From positions 1-46,540 of IMG/VR virus record IMGVR_UViG_3300025151_000065: a stretch of DNA of 46,540 nucleotides. One strand, written 5' to 3'. Positions 21,750 to 30,666 of this stretch are shown here, piece by piece. A model generated the notes under the pieces. The model saw nothing but the letters and a program-made list of their open reading frames with translations, had not been told where the DNA came from and made no database searches. Each line of letters opens with the position of its first letter. Positions within the stretch are counted from its first letter, which is position 1. The position numbers and the translations under genes are program-made. The DNA comes from a virus.

Positions 21750-22553
21750 TTAGAATGGAGCATCTTCCTCAGAGTCAGTAGGTATATCTACTACTGAAGC
21801 TCCGTCTCGTTGCTGCTCTTCTTTTACTTCTACATCACCCGCTCTCGCAGCATCCATAAACTCTTTAGCGAGTCGTGCTGTTTCTACGTCGGTTGGACCT
21901 TCTTGGTTTACAGTGAAACCGTTCCACGAACCCTTATCGTTAGATTGAGATAAAGTTCCCAAGTTATATTGATAAGCGAACATCGGTGCGGACACTGACT
22001 GACCTTTGCTAGTTTTTACTCTAGCCATTCTTAACATAGTTAGCCACTTCCTAGAAGCTCCTAACTGTGTCGAGGTAAATGCTACAACTGCTTGTTGTGG
22101 AGAAGGCTCTAAAACTAACACAAAAAACTGTGCAGTTTCTACAATCTCATTACCGTTATCGAGAAAAAGTCTACGTGACTCTGGATCTTTTTTACAAGAC
22201 TTAAGTATAGAAGCTCCGTGGTCAGCGTTAACTAAACCACCCCCCTTCTCACGTGGAACCCACTCGATATATTTTTTAACATAGGCACACGGCACAACCG
22301 TAATACCTTTTTCACCGTCATAAACTTCATTAGTTACTGTGTTGACAAGCATACCCGCTTGTGCATCAGGATTGTAACGTCCATCTTGTTTATTAAGTTG
22401 TGGGGACATTTGTTGAAGTACTCTAATAAATGGGATCGCAAAATCCTCAGTCGTAGTTTCTTCAAGTCCAGTGCCACCTGATAATAGATCATCGTCAAAA
22501 GTAGCGATTGCTGTTTGTTTCGCCTCAGCTAGGCTTGTTTTATCTTCTGCCAT
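21750..22553 (-). CDS. Single-stranded DNA-binding-like protein with acidic C-tail
   Basis: A 267-residue protein ending in an acidic run and aromatic tip (DIPTDSEEDAPF), the usual SSB C-tail that recruits replication proteins. The body resembles phage proteins annotated as ssDNA-binding: FAIPFIRVLQQMSPQLNKQD, a VVPCAYVKKYIEWVPREKGG block, and LEPSPQQAVVAFTSTQ. It is not the classical OB-fold SSB by sequence. It lies directly next to the primase gene, as expected. Function rests on tail and context. Confidence 0.75.
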   Translation of the reverse strand: MAEDKTSLAEAKQTAIATFDDDLLSGGTGLEETTTEDFAIPFIRVLQQMSPQLNKQDGRYNPDAQAGMLVNTVTNEVYDGEKGITVVPCAYVKKYIEWVPREKGGGLVNADHGASILKSCKKDPESRRLFLDNGNEIVETAQFFVLVLEPSPQQAVVAFTSTQLGASRKWLTMLRMARVKTSKGQSVSAPMFAYQYNLGTLSQSNDKGSWNGFTVNQEGPTDVETARLAKEFMDAARAGDVEVKEEQQRDGASVVDIPTDSEEDAPF

Positions 22554-22557
22554 AATA

Positions 22558-23133
22558 TTAATCCTTCTTAATAATAGCTTTGGAACCTATATAGATTCCA
22601 AATGGTTCTGTAGGTATGTCCTTCCCAGATGTTAACTGCTCTTTTACAAAAGCCTTTAACGTACTAGGATGAACGCTTTGACGTACCTCAGGCGCAAGTC
22701 CACGAGATTTTAGAGCGAGTACTGTTTCTTCAGCTACTCTTTCCTCGTCTCTACCGAACTTAAGCGAAACTTCATTTTTAATTAAGCCCGCATGTCCGTT
22801 CTGGATTAGCCATTGATACGCTGTGTCTTGATTAGCTTTAGATATATGAGCGTTATAAAACTCAGATATAGTGATCTTCTCACCTGTACTAAGTACTATT
22901 TCCGTCAGCCCTGCAGTTTGCATAGCCTCTGGTAACTCTTGTTCTGAAGTTAATCTAAACTCTTCTTTTTTAGCCTTAACAGCTTCTTCTAAACTCGCTA
23001 GTTCTTGAGCTAGTTGAACCTGTTTATTAGCTAAAGCAGAAACTAATGAAAGTTCACCTTCGTTAATCTCATTAAACGATTCTACATTTTCCTCGCCAAT
23101 GAGTTCTTCAAAAGTTGGGTTTTCTTTATTCAT
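22558..23133 (-). CDS. Conserved phage protein next to SSB (DUF7173-like)
   Basis: A 191-residue protein with an N-terminal coiled coil (LANKQVQLAQELASLEEAVK), then LSTGEKITISEFYNAHISKA, WLIQNGHAGLIKNEVSLKFG, and a late VHPSTLKAFVKEQL. This order recurs in uncharacterised proteins of many marine and other podo- and siphoviruses, usually beside the SSB-like gene. A role in replication or ssDNA handling is inferred from position. Short linker to 21750-22553. Confidence 0.7.
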   Translation of the reverse strand: MNKENPTFEELIGEENVESFNEINEGELSLVSALANKQVQLAQELASLEEAVKAKKEEFRLTSEQELPEAMQTAGLTEIVLSTGEKITISEFYNAHISKANQDTAYQWLIQNGHAGLIKNEVSLKFGRDEERVAEETVLALKSRGLAPEVRQSVHPSTLKAFVKEQLTSGKDIPTEPFGIYIGSKAIIKKD

Positions 23134-23450
23134 AATTCTCCTTTCTGATGTAGGTCGATATGGACGGGGTAATATACTCCTTCCTGTCTATCCCATTTAA
23201 GGATACTATAACGACCTCGATTAAAAAATGCAGCGATGGAGCACGCAACCCCAATAGCTGCTGGATCTCCAATTAATAATAAGTAGTCTTCATCTTTAAA
23301 GTCCTGAAGTATTCTTTTCATTCTTCTAACTGATGGACCTGCACTTAGCATTATATTGGTTTTGGGAGGCAACAAAACTTCAAAATCACCATACTGTCTA
23401 GCAGAGGCGATATTGCGTCCTGTTACTTCTTGAACAACATATACTGTCAT
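23130..23450 (-). CDS. Conserved phage hypothetical protein
   Basis: A 106-residue protein starting MTVYVVQEVTGRNIASARQY, with LLIGDPAAIGVACSIAAFFN and RYSILKWDRQEGVYYPVHID. Several marine phages have a similar small protein at the head of the replication operon, but its role is unknown. It is the first gene after the promoter at 23480-23508, with a GAAAGGAGAAAA site. Confidence 0.65.
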   Translation of the reverse strand: MTVYVVQEVTGRNIASARQYGDFEVLLPPKTNIMLSAGPSVRRMKRILQDFKDEDYLLLIGDPAAIGVACSIAAFFNRGRYSILKWDRQEGVYYPVHIDLHQKGEL

Positions 23451-23479
23451 TTTTCTCCTTTCTAATTTCTAGAGCTATA

Positions 23480-23508
23480 AAGATACTCCTCTAAAACGGC
23501 AAAGTAAA
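23480..23508 (-). promoter_or_regulatory. Phage promoter, TTTACT-N17-TATCTT
   Basis: Minus strand: -35 TTTACT (23508-23503), 17-base spacer, -10 TATCTT (23485-23480). It would start the replication operon (23450-18138) and so is probably an early promoter. Confidence 0.6.
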
Positions 23509-23559
23509 GGGATATTAGATATAGTTATCTGGGAAAATAAAAAATTTATAAAAAATAAT

Positions 23560-23700
23560 TTACGAAAAGTACTAATATTTCTAATAATCTAATAGATTTT
23601 TAAAGAAACGTTGGAATCTAGAGGGGTACAGTCTATTAGTTTTCAAAGAAAATCTATTAGAAACAGTGAATTCTATTAGAAATATGAGAGGGCACGAGGA
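23560..23700 (+). promoter_or_regulatory. CTATTAG repeats and GAGAGGGCACGAG element upstream of helicase
   Basis: Within the 322-base divergent gap (23451-23772) the plus strand carries CTATTAG at 23633-23639, 23654-23660 and 23673-23679, spaced 21 and 19 bases (about two helix turns). An opposite copy lies at 23589-23595. GAGAGGGCACGAG follows at 23686-23698, then AT-rich DNA with a possible TATAAT near 23740. The same components in the same order lead into terS. This looks like a promoter of the second class. The remainder of the gap is AT-rich with no gene seen. Confidence 0.6.
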
Positions 23701-23772
23701 AATAATTCTGTTTGGACTATATTTTATTTAATTTATATATAATATATCGGATTAGAAATTAGAAAGTTTGTT

Positions 23773-25215
23773 ATGAAATATAAGTTTAAAACGGAGCCGT
23801 ACGAGCATCAGCTTGAGGCGTTGAAAAGATCATGGGATAAGAAAGAATATGCTTATTTCATGGAAATGGGAACAGGTAAATCTAAAGTACTTGTTGATAA
23901 TATAGCTGTACTCTACGACAGAGGAGCTATCAACGCCGCTGTAATAATCGCACCGAAAGGCGTATATAAGAACTGGTCGGAACGTGAGATACCAACCCAT
24001 ATGCCCGAACATATAATAAGGCGTATAGGCGTATGGAACCCTGCACCAAATAAAAAAGAAAAATTACAGCTTACAAAGTTATTCGAAGTTACAGACGATT
24101 TAAAGATATTAGTTATTAACGTAGAAGCCTTTAGTACTAAGAAGGGTGTGGCGTTTGTAGAAAAGTTTTTACTAACTCATAACGCCATGATGGCAGTTGA
24201 TGAATCTACCACAATAAAGAACCCGAAAGCACAACGGACAAAGAACCTCGTTAAGTTGGCATTACAAAGCAAATACAGACGTATTTTAACAGGTTTTCCT
24301 GTTACCCAATCACCACTAGACCTATACAGTCAATCAGAGTTCCTATGCGCTCAGTTGCTCGGCTATTCGTCATTCTATACGTTTCAAAATCATTACGCGA
24401 AAGTAATTAATAGAAGCATGGGGCAGAGAACTTTTAGACAAGTGGTCGGTTATCAAAACTTAGACGAACTATCTGATAAGGTATCTACGTTTTCGTACCG
24501 TGTCCTTAAGAAAGAATGTTTAGATTTACCTGATAAGGTGTATCAAAAAAGAGAAGTAGAACTTACACCTGAACAAAAGAAAATATATAACCAAATAAAA
24601 GACTATGCTATCGCGGAACTTGAATCGAATGAAATAGTTAGCGTTAGCTCGGTTCTAACTCAGATATTAAGGTTACACCAAGTTACTTGTGGTTTTGTAA
24701 AACATGACCAAGGTGAAGAAATAGAAATTAAAAACAATCGATTAGAAGAATTATTAAAAGTATTGGAAGAAATACAGGGTAAAACAATTATATGGGCTAA
24801 TTACCAATACGATATAAAACGTATTTTAAATACTCTTAACGATATTGTAGGAACTGATGCGGTAGCTACCTATTATGGAGGTACGCCAGAGGAGGAACGA
24901 CAGCCTATTATCGATAGGTTTCAAGATCCCAACTCTAGCTTACAATATCTAATAAGTAATACTCAAACAGGTGGTTACGGAATCACATTACACCAAGCTA
25001 GTAACGTTGTTTATTACAGCAATAATTACGATTTAGAAAAAAGATTACAATCAGAAGACAGGGCGCACCGTATCGGACAGGTTAATAAAGTAACTTATAT
25101 TGATTTGATATCGAAAGATACAGTTGATGAAAAAATTGTGAAAGCTCTGCGGAACAAGCTCAACCTAGCACAAGAGGTGCTAGGTGATGATAAATGGAAA
25201 GATTGGATCGGTTAA
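23773..25215 (+). CDS. SNF2-like superfamily 2 DNA helicase
   Basis: A 480-residue helicase and the only plus-strand gene of the window. Walker A is GTGKS at residues 33-37, motif II AVDES (143-145), motif III LTGFPVTQSP, and late motifs SNTQTGGYGITLHQASNVVY and SEDRAHRIGQ (V and VI). These define a compact SNF2/Rad54-like ATPase without the extra domains. Phage versions are thought to act in replication or recombination. It converges on 25212-25691, whose stop codon overlaps its own (shared TTAA), so no terminator fits between them. The upstream 300 bases carry the GAGAGGGCACGAG element. Confidence 0.93.
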   Translation: MKYKFKTEPYEHQLEALKRSWDKKEYAYFMEMGTGKSKVLVDNIAVLYDRGAINAAVIIAPKGVYKNWSEREIPTHMPEHIIRRIGVWNPAPNKKEKLQLTKLFEVTDDLKILVINVEAFSTKKGVAFVEKFLLTHNAMMAVDESTTIKNPKAQRTKNLVKLALQSKYRRILTGFPVTQSPLDLYSQSEFLCAQLLGYSSFYTFQNHYAKVINRSMGQRTFRQVVGYQNLDELSDKVSTFSYRVLKKECLDLPDKVYQKREVELTPEQKKIYNQIKDYAIAELESNEIVSVSSVLTQILRLHQVTCGFVKHDQGEEIEIKNNRLEELLKVLEEIQGKTIIWANYQYDIKRILNTLNDIVGTDAVATYYGGTPEEERQPIIDRFQDPNSSLQYLISNTQTGGYGITLHQASNVVYYSNNYDLEKRLQSEDRAHRIGQVNKVTYIDLISKDTVDEKIVKALRNKLNLAQEVLGDDKWKDWIG

Positions 25216-25691
25216 CTTATTCTGTCTTTATACATACTGTCGTATAAATCATCTATCCCTCCACCATCAGCCATAAAGCCCATTTTCTTTCTTACGTCTT
25301 TATCAAGTTTAGGTAATCCTTTATTACCTTCAGGAATAGGTTTTAACGCTTTTCCTTCTGCGGCTCTTTGAGGCTCACGAGCAGCTGCTTCTAACATAGC
25401 TTTAGCGTCATCTAATAACATCAAAGCTTGTTGTACGTCTCCTCCTGTTCTACCAACTACAGCTTCTGCTAAAGCTCCTGCGTCTTGTTGTAACATCTCA
25501 CCACTGTCCGCAGGCATCTGTCTGTCCATCTCTGAACCTAAACTTGCTTCGTTACCCATAAGTGCCGCCATAGCTTCCATAGCTTCTGGTGGAGGTGCTC
25601 CAGCTTCTTTAGCAGGTGCATTAGGATTACCCATAGGTACGTCTGCTCTTTTGCCCATCATCATTATTTCTTCTGTTGGTGTCATCGCCAT
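25212..25691 (-). CDS. Ala/Met-rich hypothetical protein, late module
   Basis: A 159-residue low-complexity protein rich in Ala, Met, Gly and Glu, ending in GFMADGGGIDDLYDSMYKDR. Start MAMTPTEEIMMMGKR has a TAAGGAGATAAATATG site. It is the last gene of the late operon and overlaps the convergent helicase by four bases. Probably a virion or scaffold-type protein; no family recognised. Confidence 0.6.
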   Translation of the reverse strand: MAMTPTEEIMMMGKRADVPMGNPNAPAKEAGAPPPEAMEAMAALMGNEASLGSEMDRQMPADSGEMLQQDAGALAEAVVGRTGGDVQQALMLLDDAKAMLEAAAREPQRAAEGKALKPIPEGNKGLPKLDKDVRKKMGFMADGGGIDDLYDSMYKDRIS

Positions 25692-25693
25692 AT

Positions 25694-26920
25694 TTATCTC
25701 CTTGGTCTAAACGACTGTGCGAATAGTTGTGTTAGTTTATCGTTTTGTTGCATCGGTGGCAACCCGCCTAATCCTGAATTAAGTGCTCCTCCTCTTCTCA
25801 TCGTTAGATAACCTAGCTCAGGACGAGGATAACCTAGATCAGTAGAAGGATCTGGTGTACCTATAGTTGGGTTTGGTGTACCTATGGTTGTAACAGGTTC
25901 TTGTCCTGGTCTGCTTCCAAACTCTGCAGCAGACATAGGTCTAACGTATGCTTGTTGTTGTTGAGGTTGTGGGTTATATACTGCATTTTGTAATGCTGAA
26001 TTATACGCGGCTCTTTGTTGTTGTATTAAATTACTGACGGGAGATTGAACTATTCTTGTGAAGTTTGGATCCATTTCTGGCAGTCTTATTGGATCACCTT
26101 CAATTATAGTTCCAGCTGGCATTGGTGTTCCTTCTCCCATTGGCAAACCTAAGTCTTCTCCTGTTATTGGAAATGGTACTGGGTCGTCTTCTGCTAAAAT
26201 TACTTCAGAATCAGGTCTGTATGGTGCTTCGTTTTGTATGGCTATAAACCTTTCATCTTCGCCGCTCATATAATTTGGATTATAAGCGTCTATAGATGGG
26301 ATAGGTTCTACGAATGTAGGAAAATCTCTATCAGAGACAGCCTCTATGGTGTTGTCTGTTGGCACAATATAGTCTGCTACGCTTGTGCCTACAAAGGGGT
26401 TAACTGTCGGTGTGCGTGGAGGGTCAATCATGCTGGGAATACCTGATTCAGATTCAGGTACAACCTGGGCTGGTGGAAGTGAGTTTTCTATTATTTGTTC
26501 TATAGTTGTTTGTATGCTAGGAGGTAGAGGTGCTGAAGGCTCTACGAATGTAGGAAAATCTCTATCAGAAATAGCTTCTATGGTGTCAAATTGATTGGGG
26601 GATGCAGGAAAATCTTCGAAAGGTACTTTATCATTTACAACTGTATTCCTTATATCCTCATATCTATCAGGTTCCATAATGAATGTCTGCATTATTTCCT
26701 CTACAACAGGAGGCAACGAACCCAGTCCTGTTTGAAATTCATTAACTTGTTCTATTTTTGTTTCAGCCGCGTCTTTTTCGTATTCGTTAGTCGCCTCTGC
26801 TAATTCTTGTTCTGCAAGATATTGAGCGACTTGCGATGCAATGCCCGCGTTGATCTCATCTATGTTTAAGTCTGGTAACGCAAACCCACCTAAATCTATT
26901 CCGCCAAATCCTGGACCCAT
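25694..26920 (-). CDS. Pro-rich late protein with internal repeats
   Basis: A 408-residue protein of low complexity: Pro, Gln, Ile and Glu-rich, with the sequence EAISDRDFPTFVEP found twice (one copy EAVSDRD) about 65 residues apart. The C-terminus has GYLTMRRGGALNSGLGGLPP and ends in a basic FAQSFRPRR. Mostly disordered. The TAATG overlap with the large upstream gene indicates coupled translation. A linker, decoration or internal virion role is plausible; nothing more can be said. Confidence 0.6.
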   Translation of the reverse strand: MGPGFGGIDLGGFALPDLNIDEINAGIASQVAQYLAEQELAEATNEYEKDAAETKIEQVNEFQTGLGSLPPVVEEIMQTFIMEPDRYEDIRNTVVNDKVPFEDFPASPNQFDTIEAISDRDFPTFVEPSAPLPPSIQTTIEQIIENSLPPAQVVPESESGIPSMIDPPRTPTVNPFVGTSVADYIVPTDNTIEAVSDRDFPTFVEPIPSIDAYNPNYMSGEDERFIAIQNEAPYRPDSEVILAEDDPVPFPITGEDLGLPMGEGTPMPAGTIIEGDPIRLPEMDPNFTRIVQSPVSNLIQQQRAAYNSALQNAVYNPQPQQQQAYVRPMSAAEFGSRPGQEPVTTIGTPNPTIGTPDPSTDLGYPRPELGYLTMRRGGALNSGLGGLPPMQQNDKLTQLFAQSFRPRR

Positions 26921-29900
26921 TAGTTATTCCCTCTATTTAATAGTTGACTAGCTAATCCTTCATCGCTAAAAAGCTCGCTTACTCCAACAGCTGCCGTACC
27001 TGCGGCACCAACAGGACTGTATTCTAAAACTTCTCTTCCAGGAATGAAACCTTCTTTTGATCCTTTTACTTTCATCGTAGGAGGTCTGACAAATTCTATT
27101 AATTGTTCTCTGAATGCATCAGACCTAAAAGGATTTTCTCCTGTTTCATCATCTAAATAATTCAACTGTAATTCTCTTCCTATATCATGTGCGGTTACTG
27201 AATCTAAAGAATATAAAAATCTAATTGTTTGATCTATATTAGCTTTTCTATTAATTTGTTGCATAGTTTTATTTAAAAGTTCTGGATCTAAAACTAGCTC
27301 AGTTAAAAATTCTTGAGTTTTTTCAGCAAGAGCTCTTTGTCTCCAACCAATACGATAAGTCATTGGGTTTAGTGGTCCAAAAATTAACCTACCAAAAGTA
27401 GCAATATCTACATCTTCCTTAGCGCCTATTGCCCCCGCCTCTTCGAAAATATTCCTACCTGCTATTTTTCTTTGAACTTCACTTTGAACTGCTGCATTTA
27501 ATTTATAAAGATCGCGTATTTCTTCTGGGTTTAAGAAATTTTTATAAGCTTTTTTAAAACTTACAGAATCATCACTAACCCCAACTAAAAAATCTTTCGT
27601 TAAAAGATCATTAAGTTTTTGCGGATTAATTCTTAACAACCCTGTCATACCTCCTTTAGCAGGGTCAGCCTCTACAATTCGATTATATATATCTTTACGA
27701 ACCACCGCGTTCACCTCTTTTCGTAAAGTTTTGTCCTTACTTCTTTTGATTATTTGAAATAATTTATTCCTTGCAGCTTGGGCTCCTGCAGCATTTTCAT
27801 AACCTTCGCCTCGAATAATACTTAAAATCATTTCTTCAGGATTAGCTGTCCTGTTGTTTACTAATGCGTATTCATCGGCTATTTGTTGAAAAACTTTATC
27901 TCTTTCCTCTATTAAATTTTTAGTTAATCTTTGAGTACTATTCATATTGTTAAAAACATTAAAATCTTCATCAGGAAAAACTGATCGTAATAATCCTCCA
28001 TTTTTTTCCATCCACGAGTCATGAAGTTCTTTCATACCTGTGTAATTTCTTTGTTCTGCAAAAGGTTGAATAACGTCTCTATTGTATCTTTGAGCTACCG
28101 CTTTTTGAATAGCATTAATAGCGTCAAGTCCACCTTCTTCACTTTGTTCACGCAACATAGTCATCAAAGGTTTTGCGATTGGGTGAGAATAAGATCCTTT
28201 TTGATTTGCTGCCATAAGGGTTGGCAATAAAGATTCATCAAACTCTTCCCCACTTTTCATAAGTTGGTTAATGTATCTATTATTAGCTAGTTTCGACCTT
28301 CTTCTATACTCGATAAGTTGTTTCCAGTAGTCATTTCCAAACCCAGTTTCTGACATAAATTTATCAACACCTACCCCCTGAGGTTTAATATCTTTTGCGG
28401 CTCTCCTTAAGATTAAATCCTGTTGTTTTTCAACCGCACCAATTAACGAAGTTACTGCTTTATTTGAAGGTTCACTTAATTTCCCTGTTATAGTGTTTCT
28501 TAGTTCATGTAGCTGTATTCTAAAATCATGTAGTTCTCTAAAACTCATCGACTGTCCGCTACCAAATGGTCCGCCAGCTCGTCCTTCTAGTCTAGCGATA
28601 GATTTTCTAATATTTTCCCCATCTACGTTTTTAACTAAGTACTCTTTAAAAGCTTTATCTCTTCTTAAAATACTAAGCCCTTCCCCTTTCATAATTTTGT
28701 TAAACTCTTTTGCCATAGGGGATGTTGGAGTTAAGTTTACTTTTAAACCTCCGTATTTATTTAAAGATGCCTCTAATTCTTTTGTTACAGGAACTAAATA
28801 ATCTCTTTGTAGTCGATGAAGTCTACTAATCCTCGGATCCATTAATGCGTTTCTTTTCGAAGTAGGGTCTTGTATTTCTTTAAATAAATATTTACTCATA
28901 GCCACGTCATCACCTAATTCACCAGGTAATGCATCTGTGGCAGGTTTTAATCCAAAAACTGTTGCGTCTTCAATACCTAACTCTGATAAAATTCTTTGAT
29001 CAATTTTTCCTTGTTCTACTTGTTGTCTAAACACATTCCAAGACCGATCAATTTCTTCGTTCATCAATTTAGGAATAGTTTCGTCATTTAATTGTTGTCC
29101 TAATTCTGCTGCTGCTTTTTGTGCCCCCTCTTTTGTGCCTGAAGCTAAAAGAAGTTTTTGAGCAAACATATTTCGAGCAACTTCATTGTTCAATATTTGA
29201 TCTTGTAAAACCTCTACTGTTTTACTTTTAGGAAGCCCTAATGTTTCTAATTGACTTAACAAAGCTAATGCGAAATTAGCGTCCGCATTGTACTGACCCT
29301 CTCCTAAAAAAATTTTATAAGTTTGCCCAGTAACTTCTTCCATTCTTTTAGCAACTTCTGTAGGAGCTGCCCCTAATAGTTCATCAAATAAAGCTTTAGC
29401 TTCTGGAGTTCCTTCCTCTATGTTTCTATTTTTAAGCCCCTTTTGATAATCATCCCTAAGTTCTTTTAATCTCCGCACCATAAACACAGGGGGATTCTTA
29501 CCAGTAAAGAAATTATACGTTGCCCGCGTTCCGTTTAAAATTGCAGTTGCACCTCCCGCCCCTGCTGTGGCGTATGCTCCAATTAAACCTGATTCCCGCA
29601 TAGCTTCTTCCCATGTTAGATCAGGATCAACGTATTGAATTCCCGCAGTTAATCGCATAAAATCAGCAGCAGCCGTACCGAAACCTGAAGCAGCTGCAAA
29701 AGCCCCCCAATTTTTTACTTTAGACCAAGGACCCTCATAAAACTTTCCTTTTTGTCCTTTTTTAATTCTGTTTAAAATAACAGCAGAAACAGCAACATCT
29801 CCTGCTAGTGGGATAGCTTCACGTATTCCGTAATGTAAAAAATCTTCTGCAGTGACTCCTGGGTCATTAAATGGAAATATTTTTTCTATCGTTCCATCGT

Positions 29901-30666
29901 CTTTTCGGGTTTTACGAATAATCGGACCTTGTTGTCCTTCAGGTCTTCCTGGGTACAAAAATTCAGCGGTCAGGTCGAAAGGGTCTTCAGGAACAGGCTC
30001 TCCAGCAGCGTATGCTATGTTTGCTACTGTTTCTGGTTGAATTCCTCTTGGAACAAAAGCTGCTCTGAATCGTTCCCCTAATGGAGCTCCTTCGTCGTAG
30101 GGAACACCTGCTTTTGCTAATTCTTTTTGTTTTTCCCATTTACGAAGTCCAAAATTACTAGGTTTGAGATAGTCTAAACCTTTTGTTAAAAATTCTCCAG
30201 CACTTAGAGCATAGTCTGCTGTTCCTCGAGCTAAATTAGTTGGAACGTTTTCATCAACCGCTTTACGTAATTTCTCCATACTAAAATAAGGATTTGTTGG
30301 ATTAAGAATTTTACCTATTTTTTCAGGATCTGTGGTTGGTTTAAAATCTTTTTGTCCTGCATTAGAGGCTAAATAAGCCTGCCATTGATCTGTACTTGTT
30401 ACTTCTACGGGCAAAGGAGGGGGTTCTAAAGGTGCGGGCTGTGATCTATATCGATTATCTAAAAGACTTTCCATTAAATCTGAAAAAGAAATGCCTCGTT
30501 CTTGAAGCCACAGTTTATCTGTAGATTTTAAAGCTTCATCACTTATGGAGTTGTATTGATAAAGATATTGTAATTGCTCTTCGTCATACATATCCTTTAT
30601 TTTTATATTAGGATTATTTTCACTAGGTTGCTCTAGAAAATCTTCGTATGGAAGTACTGTACTCAT
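26920..30666 (-). CDS. Large internal virion or ejection-type protein
   Basis: A 1248-residue protein, the largest in the window. The N-terminal 250 residues are Pro-rich and charged; a central Ala/Gly-rich segment (GAFAAASGFGTAAADFMRLT and GAYATAGAGGATAILNG) may be membrane-active; the rest is long helical and coiled-coil sequence. Size, Ala/Gly patches and position among late genes fit the large internal proteins of podoviruses that form a channel during DNA entry. No lysozyme or protease motif is seen. A tape measure is an alternative, but predicted regularity is low. Confidence 0.55.
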   Translation of the reverse strand: MSTVLPYEDFLEQPSENNPNIKIKDMYDEEQLQYLYQYNSISDEALKSTDKLWLQERGISFSDLMESLLDNRYRSQPAPLEPPPLPVEVTSTDQWQAYLASNAGQKDFKPTTDPEKIGKILNPTNPYFSMEKLRKAVDENVPTNLARGTADYALSAGEFLTKGLDYLKPSNFGLRKWEKQKELAKAGVPYDEGAPLGERFRAAFVPRGIQPETVANIAYAAGEPVPEDPFDLTAEFLYPGRPEGQQGPIIRKTRKDDGTIEKIFPFNDPGVTAEDFLHYGIREAIPLAGDVAVSAVILNRIKKGQKGKFYEGPWSKVKNWGAFAAASGFGTAAADFMRLTAGIQYVDPDLTWEEAMRESGLIGAYATAGAGGATAILNGTRATYNFFTGKNPPVFMVRRLKELRDDYQKGLKNRNIEEGTPEAKALFDELLGAAPTEVAKRMEEVTGQTYKIFLGEGQYNADANFALALLSQLETLGLPKSKTVEVLQDQILNNEVARNMFAQKLLLASGTKEGAQKAAAELGQQLNDETIPKLMNEEIDRSWNVFRQQVEQGKIDQRILSELGIEDATVFGLKPATDALPGELGDDVAMSKYLFKEIQDPTSKRNALMDPRISRLHRLQRDYLVPVTKELEASLNKYGGLKVNLTPTSPMAKEFNKIMKGEGLSILRRDKAFKEYLVKNVDGENIRKSIARLEGRAGGPFGSGQSMSFRELHDFRIQLHELRNTITGKLSEPSNKAVTSLIGAVEKQQDLILRRAAKDIKPQGVGVDKFMSETGFGNDYWKQLIEYRRRSKLANNRYINQLMKSGEEFDESLLPTLMAANQKGSYSHPIAKPLMTMLREQSEEGGLDAINAIQKAVAQRYNRDVIQPFAEQRNYTGMKELHDSWMEKNGGLLRSVFPDEDFNVFNNMNSTQRLTKNLIEERDKVFQQIADEYALVNNRTANPEEMILSIIRGEGYENAAGAQAARNKLFQIIKRSKDKTLRKEVNAVVRKDIYNRIVEADPAKGGMTGLLRINPQKLNDLLTKDFLVGVSDDSVSFKKAYKNFLNPEEIRDLYKLNAAVQSEVQRKIAGRNIFEEAGAIGAKEDVDIATFGRLIFGPLNPMTYRIGWRQRALAEKTQEFLTELVLDPELLNKTMQQINRKANIDQTIRFLYSLDSVTAHDIGRELQLNYLDDETGENPFRSDAFREQLIEFVRPPTMKVKGSKEGFIPGREVLEYSPVGAAGTAAVGVSELFSDEGLASQLLNRGNN

